Assembly (NCBI GenBank): GCA_027490595.1
Contig: JAIXXU010000192.1
Span: forward strand, 1 to 5,322
DNA length: 5,322 nt
DNA from: Pseudomonadota bacterium
GTDB lineage: Bacteria; Bdellovibrionota_B; Oligoflexia; Silvanigrellales; Silvanigrellaceae
Direction: 5' to 3'
In this document: positions 1 through 5,322 of the stretch, in pieces
Layout of the letters: each line of letters opens with the position of its first letter
Position numbering within the stretch: the first letter of the stretch is position 1
The notes under the pieces: model-generated
Databases searched by the model: none
What the model saw: the letters and a program-made list of their open reading frames with translations, nothing else
What the model was told of the DNA's origin: nothing
Position numbers and translations under genes: made by a program

Positions 1-1
1 A

Positions 2-2650
2 AAAATTATTTTTAAAATTTTAAAGGAACAAAAACCCACGCACTTTGTTGTTTGTTGGGACTTAAAACAAAAAACATTTCGTCATGACTTCTTTCCTTTG
101 TATAAATCCAACAGAGGAGAAACTCCACCCGATATTATTCCCCAAATAGCTCTTATCAAGGAGCTGATGACTGAATTCCATATTCCATCCATCGCCATTC
201 CTGGCTTTGAAGCTGACGATATTGCATGCAGCATTGCTAAACTCTTTGAAAAAAAAGCTACGAGCTACCTCGTCACAGCCGACAAAGACTACATGCAAGT
301 GGTAAGTGATAGTATTTTTCTTTTCTCCTTAAAAAAAGGAGATGATTATGACGTTATAAATAGAGAAAAAGTCATTGATTATTTTGGAGTACCTCCAGAA
401 AAAGTCACCGACGTTTTGGCTCTTACAGGTGACGCCGTAGACTTTATTCCCGGAGTAAAAGGCATTGGTGACAAGACTGCTGCTAAATTAATTCTTGAAT
501 ACGGAAGTCTGGAGGGTGTATACGAAAATATTTCACAAATTTTAAATAAAAGGGCTCAAAGCGCTCTTGCTGAACAAAAAGAAAATGCATTTTTATCAAA
601 ATATCTAGCCACAGTAAAATGTGACATAGAAATACCTCTATCAGAAGAACAATTGAAGTTTACTTTCGAAAAACTCGAACAAAATACAGCTGTCCGCGAT
701 AAACTTAGCACTCTCAAAATGTTCAGTTTGTTAAAAAGTTTTGCCTCTCCTGAAAAAACACTAAAACAAGCATCACAATGGAAAGAAAGAAAATATTCCC
801 TTATAAAAAGCAAGGAAGACGTTGACTTTATTTTAGATAAAATCACTTCACCACAAACACCTTTTTTCGCCCTTGATACCGAAACCACAGGACTTGATGC
901 ACTAGAAGATAAACCTGTAGGCATTTCATTTTGTTTTGAAGAAAACTGTGCCTTTTATCTGCCGTGTCATCCACAATATTTTCATGTTCCTTTGTCTTTT
1001 CATGACGAAGTTGTCACGTTGTCCTTCGATCTTCAAAGCACTCTCCATGCTCTTGATTCAGCCCTTCAACAACGTTCTGCAACAGTCATTGCCCATAATT
1101 TGAAGTATGATTTTCACCAGCTGCTAAATATTGGTATTAACCTTGGGGATGCCCCTTTCGCTTGCACAATGGTAGGCTCCTGGCTTTTAAATCCCTCCGA
1201 ACCTGGTGGTTTTAGTCTGGATGCCCTTTCTCTAAAAGTCCTAGGCCTTGAAAAAATACCAACAAGTGCCCTTATTGGAAAAGCAGTTGGCCGCCAATCT
1301 ATGCTCGAAGTTCCTCTGACAGATATTGTAACCTACGGTTGTGAAGACGCAGATGCCACTTTTCAACTTTGGACTCACGTCAAAGAAAAACTAGATCACA
1401 ACTCAGAACTCCTCGATCTATTTTACAACATGGAAATGCCTATTTTACGACTTCTAGTAAAAATGGAGCGCCAAGGAGTAAAAATTAATAGCGATTATCT
1501 TGATGATCTTGCCCATCAAATGCAATTAAACTTAAACTATCTCGAGTCTGAAATTCATAAAGCATCAGGTTCAGAGTTTAAAATAACAAGTCCTAAACAG
1601 CTTGGAGACGTGCTTTTTGACGTTGTAAAAGTGCACGAGGTTCTAGGCTTTAAAGGGAAACTCGCAAAAACAACTTTGGGTTATAAAACAGATGCAAAAG
1701 TTCTAGAACAATTTGAAGCCCACCCCATTGTCCAAATGGTTCAACATCACCGTGAACTATCCAAACTTTTGAATACCTATGTTGCGGTCCTTCCAAACCT
1801 GGTAAAAAACAGCACGCAGAAAATTCATACTAGCTTTAATCAAATCGGAACTGCAACAGGAAGACTTTCCAGTTCAGATCCCAATTTACAAAATATTCCC
1901 ATACGTACAGAGTGGGGTAAAAAAGTTCGCGCAGCCATTGTCTCCTCTTTGCCTGATGGCCAAATCACATCAGCCGATTACTCTCAAATTGAACTAAGAG
2001 TACTCGCGCATTTATCGCAAGATAAAAATATGCTTCTTGCCTTTCAAGAAGGACAAGACATTCACCGCCAAACGGCAGCTCAAATTCTTGGGAAATCGTT
2101 GCAAGAGGTCAGCAATGAGGAAAGAAGCAATGCCAAAGCGATAAACTTTGGTATTATTTATGGCATGGGTCCTCATAGGCTCGCTAATGAACAAAAAATT
2201 TCTATGAGCCAAGCAAAAATGTTTATTGAAAAATATTTTCTTAATTTCTCAGGCGTTCGAGAATATCTTGATAACCAAAGACTTCAAGCACACGAAGTGG
2301 GAATTGTGAAAACATTTTTTGGCAGAATTAGACCTATTTTAGCTTTAAAGTCGAACAATTTTCAAGAAGCTAAGCTTGCGGAAAATATGGCGATAAATGC
2401 TCCAATTCAAGGAACTGCTGCTGACATTATGAAAAAAGGCATGCTTGCAGTTCAAAAAAGATTAGAAGAAAAAAATTTAAAAACAAAAATGATTATTCAA
2501 GTTCATGATGAGTTGGTACTCGATGGGCCAAAAAACGAAGAGACTGAAGTCAGGCAAATTCTGAAAGAAGCCATGGAAAATGCTGTAAAATTTGATGTAC
2601 CCATGCTAGTTGAGGTAGGCGTTGGCCAAAATTGGTTTGAGGCCAAATAA
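2..2650 (+). CDS. polA: DNA polymerase I, 5'-truncated by the window edge
   Basis: DNA polymerase I fills gaps and removes RNA primers in Okazaki fragment maturation and excision repair. The frame is open from base 2 to the TAA at 2648-2650 (882 residues). The first codons read as PolA (KPTHFVVCWD, then KTFRHDFFPLYKSNRG), so TTG at 98 is an internal leucine, not a start. About 43 N-terminal residues are missing, giving roughly 925 in total against 928 in E. coli. Residues are numbered from base 2. The 5'-nuclease has the EADD motif at 70-73, DKD at 94-96 and GDAVD at 143-147. The proofreading exonuclease keeps D292 and E294 (DTETTG), D370 (NLKYD) and Y445/D449 (YGCED), so it should be active. 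The polymerase has motif A D659 (SADYSQIELR), O-helix R708/K712/F716/Y720 and motif C D836 (QVHDELV). Spacings between these match E. coli exactly. Odd point: the usual N of GDxxDN is F148. tatC follows after 45 bases. Confidence 0.98.
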   Translation, partial: KIIFKILKEQKPTHFVVCWDLKQKTFRHDFFPLYKSNRGETPPDIIPQIALIKELMTEFHIPSIAIPGFEADDIACSIAKLFEKKATSYLVTADKDYMQVVSDSIFLFSLKKGDDYDVINREKVIDYFGVPPEKVTDVLALTGDAVDFIPGVKGIGDKTAAKLILEYGSLEGVYENISQILNKRAQSALAEQKENAFLSKYLATVKCDIEIPLSEEQLKFTFEKLEQNTAVRDKLSTLKMFSLLKSFASPEKTLKQASQWKERKYSLIKSKEDVDFILDKITSPQTPFFALDTETTGLDALEDKPVGISFCFEENCAFYLPCHPQYFHVPLSFHDEVVTLSFDLQSTLHALDSALQQRSATVIAHNLKYDFHQLLNIGINLGDAPFACTMVGSWLLNPSEPGGFSLDALSLKVLGLEKIPTSALIGKAVGRQSMLEVPLTDIVTYGCEDADATFQLWTHVKEKLDHNSELLDLFYNMEMPILRLLVKMERQGVKINSDYLDDLAHQMQLNLNYLESEIHKASGSEFKITSPKQLGDVLFDVVKVHEVLGFKGKLAKTTLGYKTDAKVLEQFEAHPIVQMVQHHRELSKLLNTYVAVLPNLVKNSTQKIHTSFNQIGTATGRLSSSDPNLQNIPIRTEWGKKVRAAIVSSLPDGQITSADYSQIELRVLAHLSQDKNMLLAFQEGQDIHRQTAAQILGKSLQEVSNEERSNAKAINFGIIYGMGPHRLANEQKISMSQAKMFIEKYFLNFSGVREYLDNQRLQAHEVGIVKTFFGRIRPILALKSNNFQEAKLAENMAINAPIQGTAADIMKKGMLAVQKRLEEKNLKTKMIIQVHDELVLDGPKNEETEVRQILKEAMENAVKFDVPMLVEVGVGQNWFEAK

Positions 2651-2695
2651 CGTATCACTCTGATTCAATTGACCTCCTAAAAACGAAGAAATTTT

Positions 2696-3493
2696 ATGTC
2701 TTTTTCTAAAAAAATTTCCAGTATTATTCAAGCTGGACTGAAAAGAAAATATCAACGCGAAATTGCTGTTGGGGAAAAACATAGTTCTACTATTATCTCT
2801 CATATTCAAGCACTTCGACATCATGCTGTGCGCGCTTGTTTTTGGTTTATTTTATGCTCAGCCTTGACCTGCCTTTTTATGCGCCCAATTCTTAATTTTC
2901 TCAAAAAACCATATGAACAATTTAACCACGAAGCACATCAAGGGCAACTTACTGCTTTGAGTATCTTCGAAGTCATGACAGTCAACATTAAAGTATGTTT
3001 TTTCCTTGGATTTGCTCTTAGTTTACCAGCTATTCTTGGAGAAATATGGAAGTTTGTATCGCCCGCATTATATCCAGATGAAAAGAAGTGGGGAATAGTT
3101 CTTGTTATTTCCAGCGTGTTTCTCTTTTATATTGGAATTAGCTTTAGTTATTTTTTGATTGTCCCTTATTTTTTTCAAAATGCTTTAAGCTGGGCAAGCT
3201 CCTACGCTTTTGTCATGATTTCCTATGAAAATTACTTTCAAACGCTGACAACTATGATTCTCATTTTTGCCGCTGTTTTTGAAATCCCTGTCATATTATC
3301 ATTGCTAGGACTCGTGGGAATATTGCCTGCCAAGGTATTAATAAATAACCGTAAAATTATATTTTTATTATGCTTTATCATTGGTGCAGTTTTAGCTCCT
3401 CCAGATGTTTTTAGTTTATGTTTAGTAGCTATTCCTATGTATATTATGATTGAAATATCTATTCTTATATTAAAAAAAATTGAAACAAAATAA
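2696..3493 (+). CDS. tatC: Sec-independent (twin-arginine) translocase subunit TatC
   Basis: TatC is the inner-membrane receptor that binds twin-arginine signal peptides and, with TatA/TatB, exports folded proteins. The 265 residues match the family: HIQALR at 36-41 (family HLxELR), P72, IWKFVSPALYPDE at 117-129, FYIG at 144-147, FEIPV at 195-199, and APPDVFS with D237 followed by AIPMY. Six hydrophobic segments fit at about 45-62, 92-113, 132-157, 183-208, 220-235 and 239-257. E129 (E. coli E103), E196 (E170) and D237 (D211) are kept, but E. coli E15 is alanine here (A39). The N-terminus is some 24 residues longer than in E. coli and basic. No other ATG, GTG or TTG lies in frame before HIQALR, so the extension appears real. 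The ribosome binding site is poor (GAAGAA at 2685-2690). No tatA or tatB is in the window. polA ends 45 bases upstream without an obvious terminator, so read-through is likely. Confidence 0.96.
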   Translation: MSFSKKISSIIQAGLKRKYQREIAVGEKHSSTIISHIQALRHHAVRACFWFILCSALTCLFMRPILNFLKKPYEQFNHEAHQGQLTALSIFEVMTVNIKVCFFLGFALSLPAILGEIWKFVSPALYPDEKKWGIVLVISSVFLFYIGISFSYFLIVPYFFQNALSWASSYAFVMISYENYFQTLTTMILIFAAVFEIPVILSLLGLVGILPAKVLINNRKIIFLLCFIIGAVLAPPDVFSLCLVAIPMYIMIEISILILKKIETK

Positions 3494-3522
3494 ACGGTAA
3501 AGAATACTTTCTGCTTTTGCAT

Positions 3523-3540
3523 TCAGAATGCTTGTTCTGA
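3523..3540 (+). terminator. Weak terminator-like hairpin after tatC
   Basis: TCAGAA at 3523-3528 and TTCTGA at 3535-3540 form a perfect 6-bp stem with a 6-base loop, 30 bases after the tatC stop. It is followed by TTATT, a very short T-rich stretch. An overlapping alternative is GCATTC-A-GAATGC (3519-3531), a 13-bp dyad. The stem is short and AT-rich, so it is at best a leaky terminator for polA-tatC. It could also be a coincidence or a protein site. Confidence 0.3.
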
Positions 3541-3546
3541 TTATTC

Positions 3547-3560
3547 GTATGGCGCCATAC
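3547..3560. promoter_or_regulatory. 14-bp perfect palindrome, candidate LexA operator (distal)
   Basis: GTATGGCGCCATAC is a perfect 14-bp palindrome in the tatC-lexA gap, about 70 bases upstream of the best -35 candidate. Its half-site GTATGG recurs at 3663-3668 and 3683-3688 beside the lexA start. LexA genes are commonly autoregulated, so these shared half-sites are candidate binding sites for LexA itself. The palindrome is seen directly; the regulator is inferred. Confidence 0.4.
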
Positions 3561-3627
3561 AGGTGCCATTCATTTTCATGTGATGTTAAATTCATGACAT
3601 GCTTGATTTTCAACTTCAGTTTAACTA

Positions 3628-3656
3628 TTGACGATATAGGAAAAAGAGTTTACCGT
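3628..3656 (+). promoter_or_regulatory. Possible sigma-70-type lexA promoter
   Basis: TTGACG (3628-3633) resembles a -35 box and TACCGT (3651-3656), 17 bases on, is a poor -10 that keeps only the first T, the A and the last T of TATAAT. Transcription would start near 3663, inside the proximal GTATGG dyad, a position where a bound repressor would block initiation. The -35 and spacing are good and the -10 is weak, so the call is tentative. Confidence 0.3.
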
Positions 3657-3661
3657 ACCTG

Positions 3662-3689
3662 TGTATGGTTCATAAGGGTTATGTATGGT
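3662..3689. promoter_or_regulatory. Proximal GTATGG dyad and repeat over the lexA RBS/start
   Basis: TGTATGGT occurs at 3662-3669 and again at 3682-3689, exactly 20 bp apart, or nearly two helical turns. The first copy forms the inverted repeat TATG-GTT-CATA (3664-3674), closely resembling the distal palindrome at 3547. Overlapping it is CATAA-GGG-TTATG (3671-3683), a 5-bp dyad whose centre is the Shine-Dalgarno GGG. The second TGTATGGT includes the ATG start at 3685. A protein bound here could block transcription, and a hairpin in the mRNA could hide the ribosome binding site. LexA autoregulation is the favoured, untested reading. Confidence 0.4.
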
Positions 3690-4479
3690 CGAGCTTACCT
3701 CTGTTCAAAAAAAGGCAGTCGAGTTTATCCTCTCGCACATTGAGGATACCGGCATGCCTCCCACCCTCCGCGAGATTGCCTCCTACTTTCAGTGGAAGGC
3801 AGTTGGAAGCGCCCAAGATGTCGTCGCAGCCCTCCGTAAAAAAGGCATACTCCTTGCCCCCTCCCCCGGGAAAGCTCGCCAAATCGTACCAGCCCCTGAA
3901 CTGCTTCAGGGGCTGTTCCACCCTGACGTTGAAATTTCAGCAATGCAGGGAGAACGAACTAAAAGCAGCATTAGAAAACAAATAGTGAAAACATCCCCTA
4001 TTTATGACAAAGTACTACCTGGTTTTGAGGACCTTTTTAGAGTGCCACTTTTAGGTACTGTTCAAGCAGGCTACCCTGCAGAAGCAATTCAGAATCCAGC
4101 TGAATACGTGGCTTTCCCCGCAGTTTCCCGAGACAAACTCAGAGGTGGCGCGCTTTTTGCCTTAACTGTAGAAGGCTACAGTATGCTTAACGCAGGTTTC
4201 TTGCCAGGTGATCGTATTTTGGTAGAAATTTGTTTAGACGCCCGAGACAAAGACATCGTGGTTGCCAAAGTCCAAGACAATGAAGTTACCGTAAAGCGCT
4301 TTGCCGTCAAAGGCTCTTTACTATATCGAAGCGTAAACTCCTTGCTTGATAAAAAGTACCTTCCTCCAGCATTTCTTGTACCAGAAAACTCTGATTTTGA
4401 TGCCATTCCTTTTGGTACACAGGAAAATGACCGCATAGTCGGTGTCGTTCGAGCTCTATTTCGTGAACATGTCTTATAA
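3685..4479 (+). CDS. lexA: LexA-type self-cleaving SOS repressor with extended linker
   Basis: LexA represses DNA-damage genes and cleaves itself when RecA filaments form. The protein has 264 residues (E. coli 202). Residues 1-54 align without gaps to the E. coli winged-helix domain, sharing LT at 4-5, TGMPPT at 22-27, EIA at 30-32 and KKG at 52-54. The protease domain has the cleavage pair A128-G129 (LLGTVQAGYP), catalytic S166 (EGYSM) and K204 (EVTVKR), and PGD at 174-176, so cleavage should work. The linker between KG54 and the cleavage site is 44 residues longer than in E. coli. Recognition-helix residues 39, 41, 42, 44 and 45 all differ from E. coli, predicting a different operator. The start is set by alignment (MVELT against MKALT) and AAGGG at 3674-3678, six bases before ATG. 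GC is about 56% over 3721-3960 but 44% over 3961-4320. A phage-like repressor is possible, though full domain agreement favours LexA. Confidence 0.94.
   Translation: MVELTSVQKKAVEFILSHIEDTGMPPTLREIASYFQWKAVGSAQDVVAALRKKGILLAPSPGKARQIVPAPELLQGLFHPDVEISAMQGERTKSSIRKQIVKTSPIYDKVLPGFEDLFRVPLLGTVQAGYPAEAIQNPAEYVAFPAVSRDKLRGGALFALTVEGYSMLNAGFLPGDRILVEICLDARDKDIVVAKVQDNEVTVKRFAVKGSLLYRSVNSLLDKKYLPPAFLVPENSDFDAIPFGTQENDRIVGVVRALFREHVL
3890..3915. repeat. GC-rich perfect stem-loop inside lexA
   Basis: CAGCCCCTGAA (3890-3900) and TTCAGGGGCTG (3905-3915) are perfect inverted repeats of 11 bp around the loop CTGC. The element lies inside the lexA coding frame at residues about 69-77 (PAPELLQGL), within the linker region that is longer than in E. 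coli LexA. No T-run follows on either strand, so it is not a standard intrinsic terminator. It is the strongest hairpin I found in the window. It could be a REP-like insertion, an mRNA structure or a chance product of the local GC-rich segment. Confidence 0.6.
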
Positions 4480-4526
4480 TTTAAAATCTGTTTTGTAGTA
4501 TCACACATCCCGTCTCCTAAGTTTGA

Positions 4527-4543
4527 GTTAAGCAAGCCTTAGC
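4527..4543 (+). terminator. Weak terminator candidate after lexA
   Basis: GTTAAG (4527-4532), loop CAAGC and CTTAGC (4538-4543) pair over six positions, one of them a G-U wobble, about 48 bases after the lexA stop. It is followed by CCTCTTATTTAA, which is T-rich but not a clean T-run. A competing pairing is CTAAG (4517-4521) with CTTAG (4538-4542). Support is modest. Confidence 0.25.
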
Positions 4544-4676
4544 CCTCTTATTTAATACCCTCTCATGTTTATATTTTTGAAAATGTTGTCTTTTTGGACA
4601 TTTAAAAGTTCATTTGTACAAGAAAATACTTTTTATTAGCTTATTTTTAGTTTTAGAAACTTCGAGCAAAGGATTG

Positions 4677-4703
4677 ATGATGAGTAATTTCCAAAACCCA
4701 TAA
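4677..4703 (+). CDS. Possible leader micro-ORF (MMSNFQNP)
   Basis: Two adjacent ATG codons (4677 and 4680) open an 8-codon frame ending in TAA at 4701-4703. AAAGGA at 4668-4673 is a good ribosome binding site, with ideal spacing to the second ATG. It lies about 80 bases before the AT-rich gene at 4783 and before a weak hairpin plus T-run. It could be a leader peptide, or chance, since AAAGGA and ATG are common in AT-rich DNA. The peptide shows no run of one amino acid that would suggest classical attenuation. Confidence 0.2.
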   Translation: MMSNFQNP

Positions 4704-4782
4704 AAATGCAGAAAAATACTTTTAAAAAATGAAGAAATCCCTTTAAGTTTTTTATTATTTCATAAATAAAAAAGGAATACTC

Positions 4783-5322
4783 ATGAGCATAAATACTAAA
4801 AAGAACATAAACATTAACCCTTTGGCTTCAAATCGTAGAGATAAAATTAATTTAATCATGTCGGAAGACCAGTTTCTAAACGCATTCCCTTCAGGATGCC
4901 TTGATGAAAAATCAGATTCTGAAATAAACAATCAAGCTAAATCAAAAATTAATGAATCTTATATATCATTAAATAATCTAAAATCAGAATTATCCATTTT
5001 GCTCAGCACAGGTATCACAGAAGATAAAGATTCTATTATTAGAAAAATTAACGCCACAGAAATTATTTCTCAAAATATAATTCAATGTATTCATGAAATA
5101 GAAGAAAATACTTATAAAAAAATAATTAGTCATCAAGTAAAAAAAAATATTATTGACACATTAAAAAATATGAAATATTTACTTAATGACCTAAAAAATC
5201 AAGAAATATCTGAAGAAATATCTAATTTTATTGAGATAATAGAATCTTTACAAACAAAAATAGAAATTCCAGATAAAATAGAAATACATAAAAATATCAA
5301 TAATTCCGAGAAAAAAAATGAA
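4783..5322 (+). CDS. Unrecognised AT-rich, Lys/Asn/Ile-rich protein, 3' end beyond window
   Basis: I do not recognise this protein. ATG at 4783 is followed by 180 codons without a stop up to the window edge, which is very unlikely by chance at about 24% GC (hand count over 4801-5280). AAAGGA at 4771-4776 sits six bases before the ATG, a good ribosome binding site. The start reads MSINTKKNININPLASNRRD. The visible part is rich in Ile, Lys, Asn, Glu and Ser, has no Trp, two Cys (39 and 102) and only three Pro (13, 36, 163). Residues about 55-160 look largely helical with coiled-coil-like stretches such as KYLLNDLKNQEISEEISNFI. There is no signal peptide or membrane segment at the N-terminus. 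GC is far below that of polA or lexA, so horizontal origin or a low-complexity lineage-specific protein are both possible. Total length and function are unknown. Confidence 0.85.
   Translation, partial: MSINTKKNININPLASNRRDKINLIMSEDQFLNAFPSGCLDEKSDSEINNQAKSKINESYISLNNLKSELSILLSTGITEDKDSIIRKINATEIISQNIIQCIHEIEENTYKKIISHQVKKNIIDTLKNMKYLLNDLKNQEISEEISNFIEIIESLQTKIEIPDKIEIHKNINNSEKKNE

Larger units (their letters stand above)
4480..4782. other. AT-rich 303-base intergenic region
   Basis: No gene-sized frame is evident here. Contents: a weak hairpin (4527-4543) that may end lexA transcription, a small dyad TGTC-N6-GACA near 4587-4600, an 8-bp palindrome TTGTACAA (4614-4621), and a micro-ORF with a good ribosome binding site (4677-4703). 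A partial hairpin with a T-run follows around 4719-4758. A possible promoter for the downstream gene is TTGGAC (4594-4599), 17 bases, TACAAG (4617-4622), but in such AT-rich DNA this is weak evidence. Two similar AGAAAATACTTTT-like stretches (4621 and 4710) look like composition rather than a true repeat. Confidence 0.6.

Noticed and set aside
98..100. TTG as the start codon of polA
   Set aside because: The frame is open to base 2 and upstream codons match conserved Pol I sequence, so this is an internal leucine.
556..924. Minus-strand 122-codon frame in polA
   Set aside because: It lies wholly opposite conserved polA domains, and its translation is low-complexity Ser/Phe-rich with no family resemblance.
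2670..2678. GACCTCCTA resembling the 3' end of 16S rRNA
   Set aside because: It is only a short match in the polA-tatC gap with no surrounding rRNA sequence; chance is the simplest explanation.
3578..3601. CATGT-N14-ACATG inverted repeat upstream of lexA
   Set aside because: It is only 5 bp per arm, with a long spacer and mismatched flanks; too weak to call a site.
3650..3660. TTACCGTACCT as a Bdellovibrio-type SOS box
   Set aside because: The left half TTAC is present but the right half is ACCT instead of GTAA, so the dyad is not formed.
3528..3743. 71-codon + strand frame covering the tatC-lexA gap
   Set aside because: It overlaps the start of lexA in another frame, has no visible ribosome binding site and resembles no protein; the region is better explained by regulatory dyads.
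3665..3985. 106-codon + strand frame within lexA
   Set aside because: It is a shadow in another frame; the lexA frame has full family motifs and a proper ribosome binding site.
4176..4535. Minus-strand frame opposite the lexA 3' half
   Set aside because: It is antisense to the catalytic domain of LexA and has no recognisable product.
4621..4724. Two AGAAAATACTTTT-like stretches as a direct repeat
   Set aside because: They are imperfect and composed of A/T runs that recur across this AT-rich region, so composition explains them.

Overview
The window reads left to right as one strand of a fairly AT-rich bacterial chromosome: polA (DNA polymerase I, 5' end cut off by the window), tatC (twin-arginine translocase core subunit), lexA (SOS repressor with a long linker), then the start of an unrecognised, extremely AT-rich gene that runs off the right edge. 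All four are on the + strand. The combination of polA, TatC and a self-cleaving LexA indicates a free-standing bacterial chromosome rather than a phage or plasmid. The organism is probably a low-GC Gram-negative. A Bdellovibrionota/Oligoflexia-type bacterium is a guess from overall feel only, with no marker gene here to prove it.

Region by region: 2-2650 is polA. Its reading frame is open back to the first bases, and by alignment with E. coli Pol I about 43 residues lie outside the window. After 45 bases with no visible terminator comes tatC (2696-3493), so the two may be co-transcribed. The 191-base gap 3494-3684 is rich in dyads: a weak terminator-like hairpin after tatC, a 14-bp perfect palindrome built from GTATGG half-sites, a possible promoter, and a second GTATGG dyad plus a half-site across the lexA ribosome binding site and start codon. 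lexA occupies 3685-4479. A 303-base AT-rich gap (4480-4782) holds a weak hairpin and an 8-codon micro-ORF. A new gene then starts at 4783 and stays open for 180 codons to the window end.

Functionally, polA and lexA belong to DNA repair and the SOS response, while tatC (export of folded proteins) is an unrelated housekeeping neighbour. The points most worth attention are: (1) a candidate lexA operator set in which GTATGG(N2-3)CATA dyads flank the promoter, paired with a LexA recognition helix that differs from E. coli at every base-reading position; (2) a GC-rich 11-bp perfect stem-loop inside the lexA coding region at the inserted linker, near a sharp drop in GC; (3) a TatC whose signal-peptide-binding glutamate (E. 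coli E15) is alanine; (4) the unannotated AT-rich gene at the right edge. I see no CRISPR array, tRNA, rRNA, insertion sequence or defence system.
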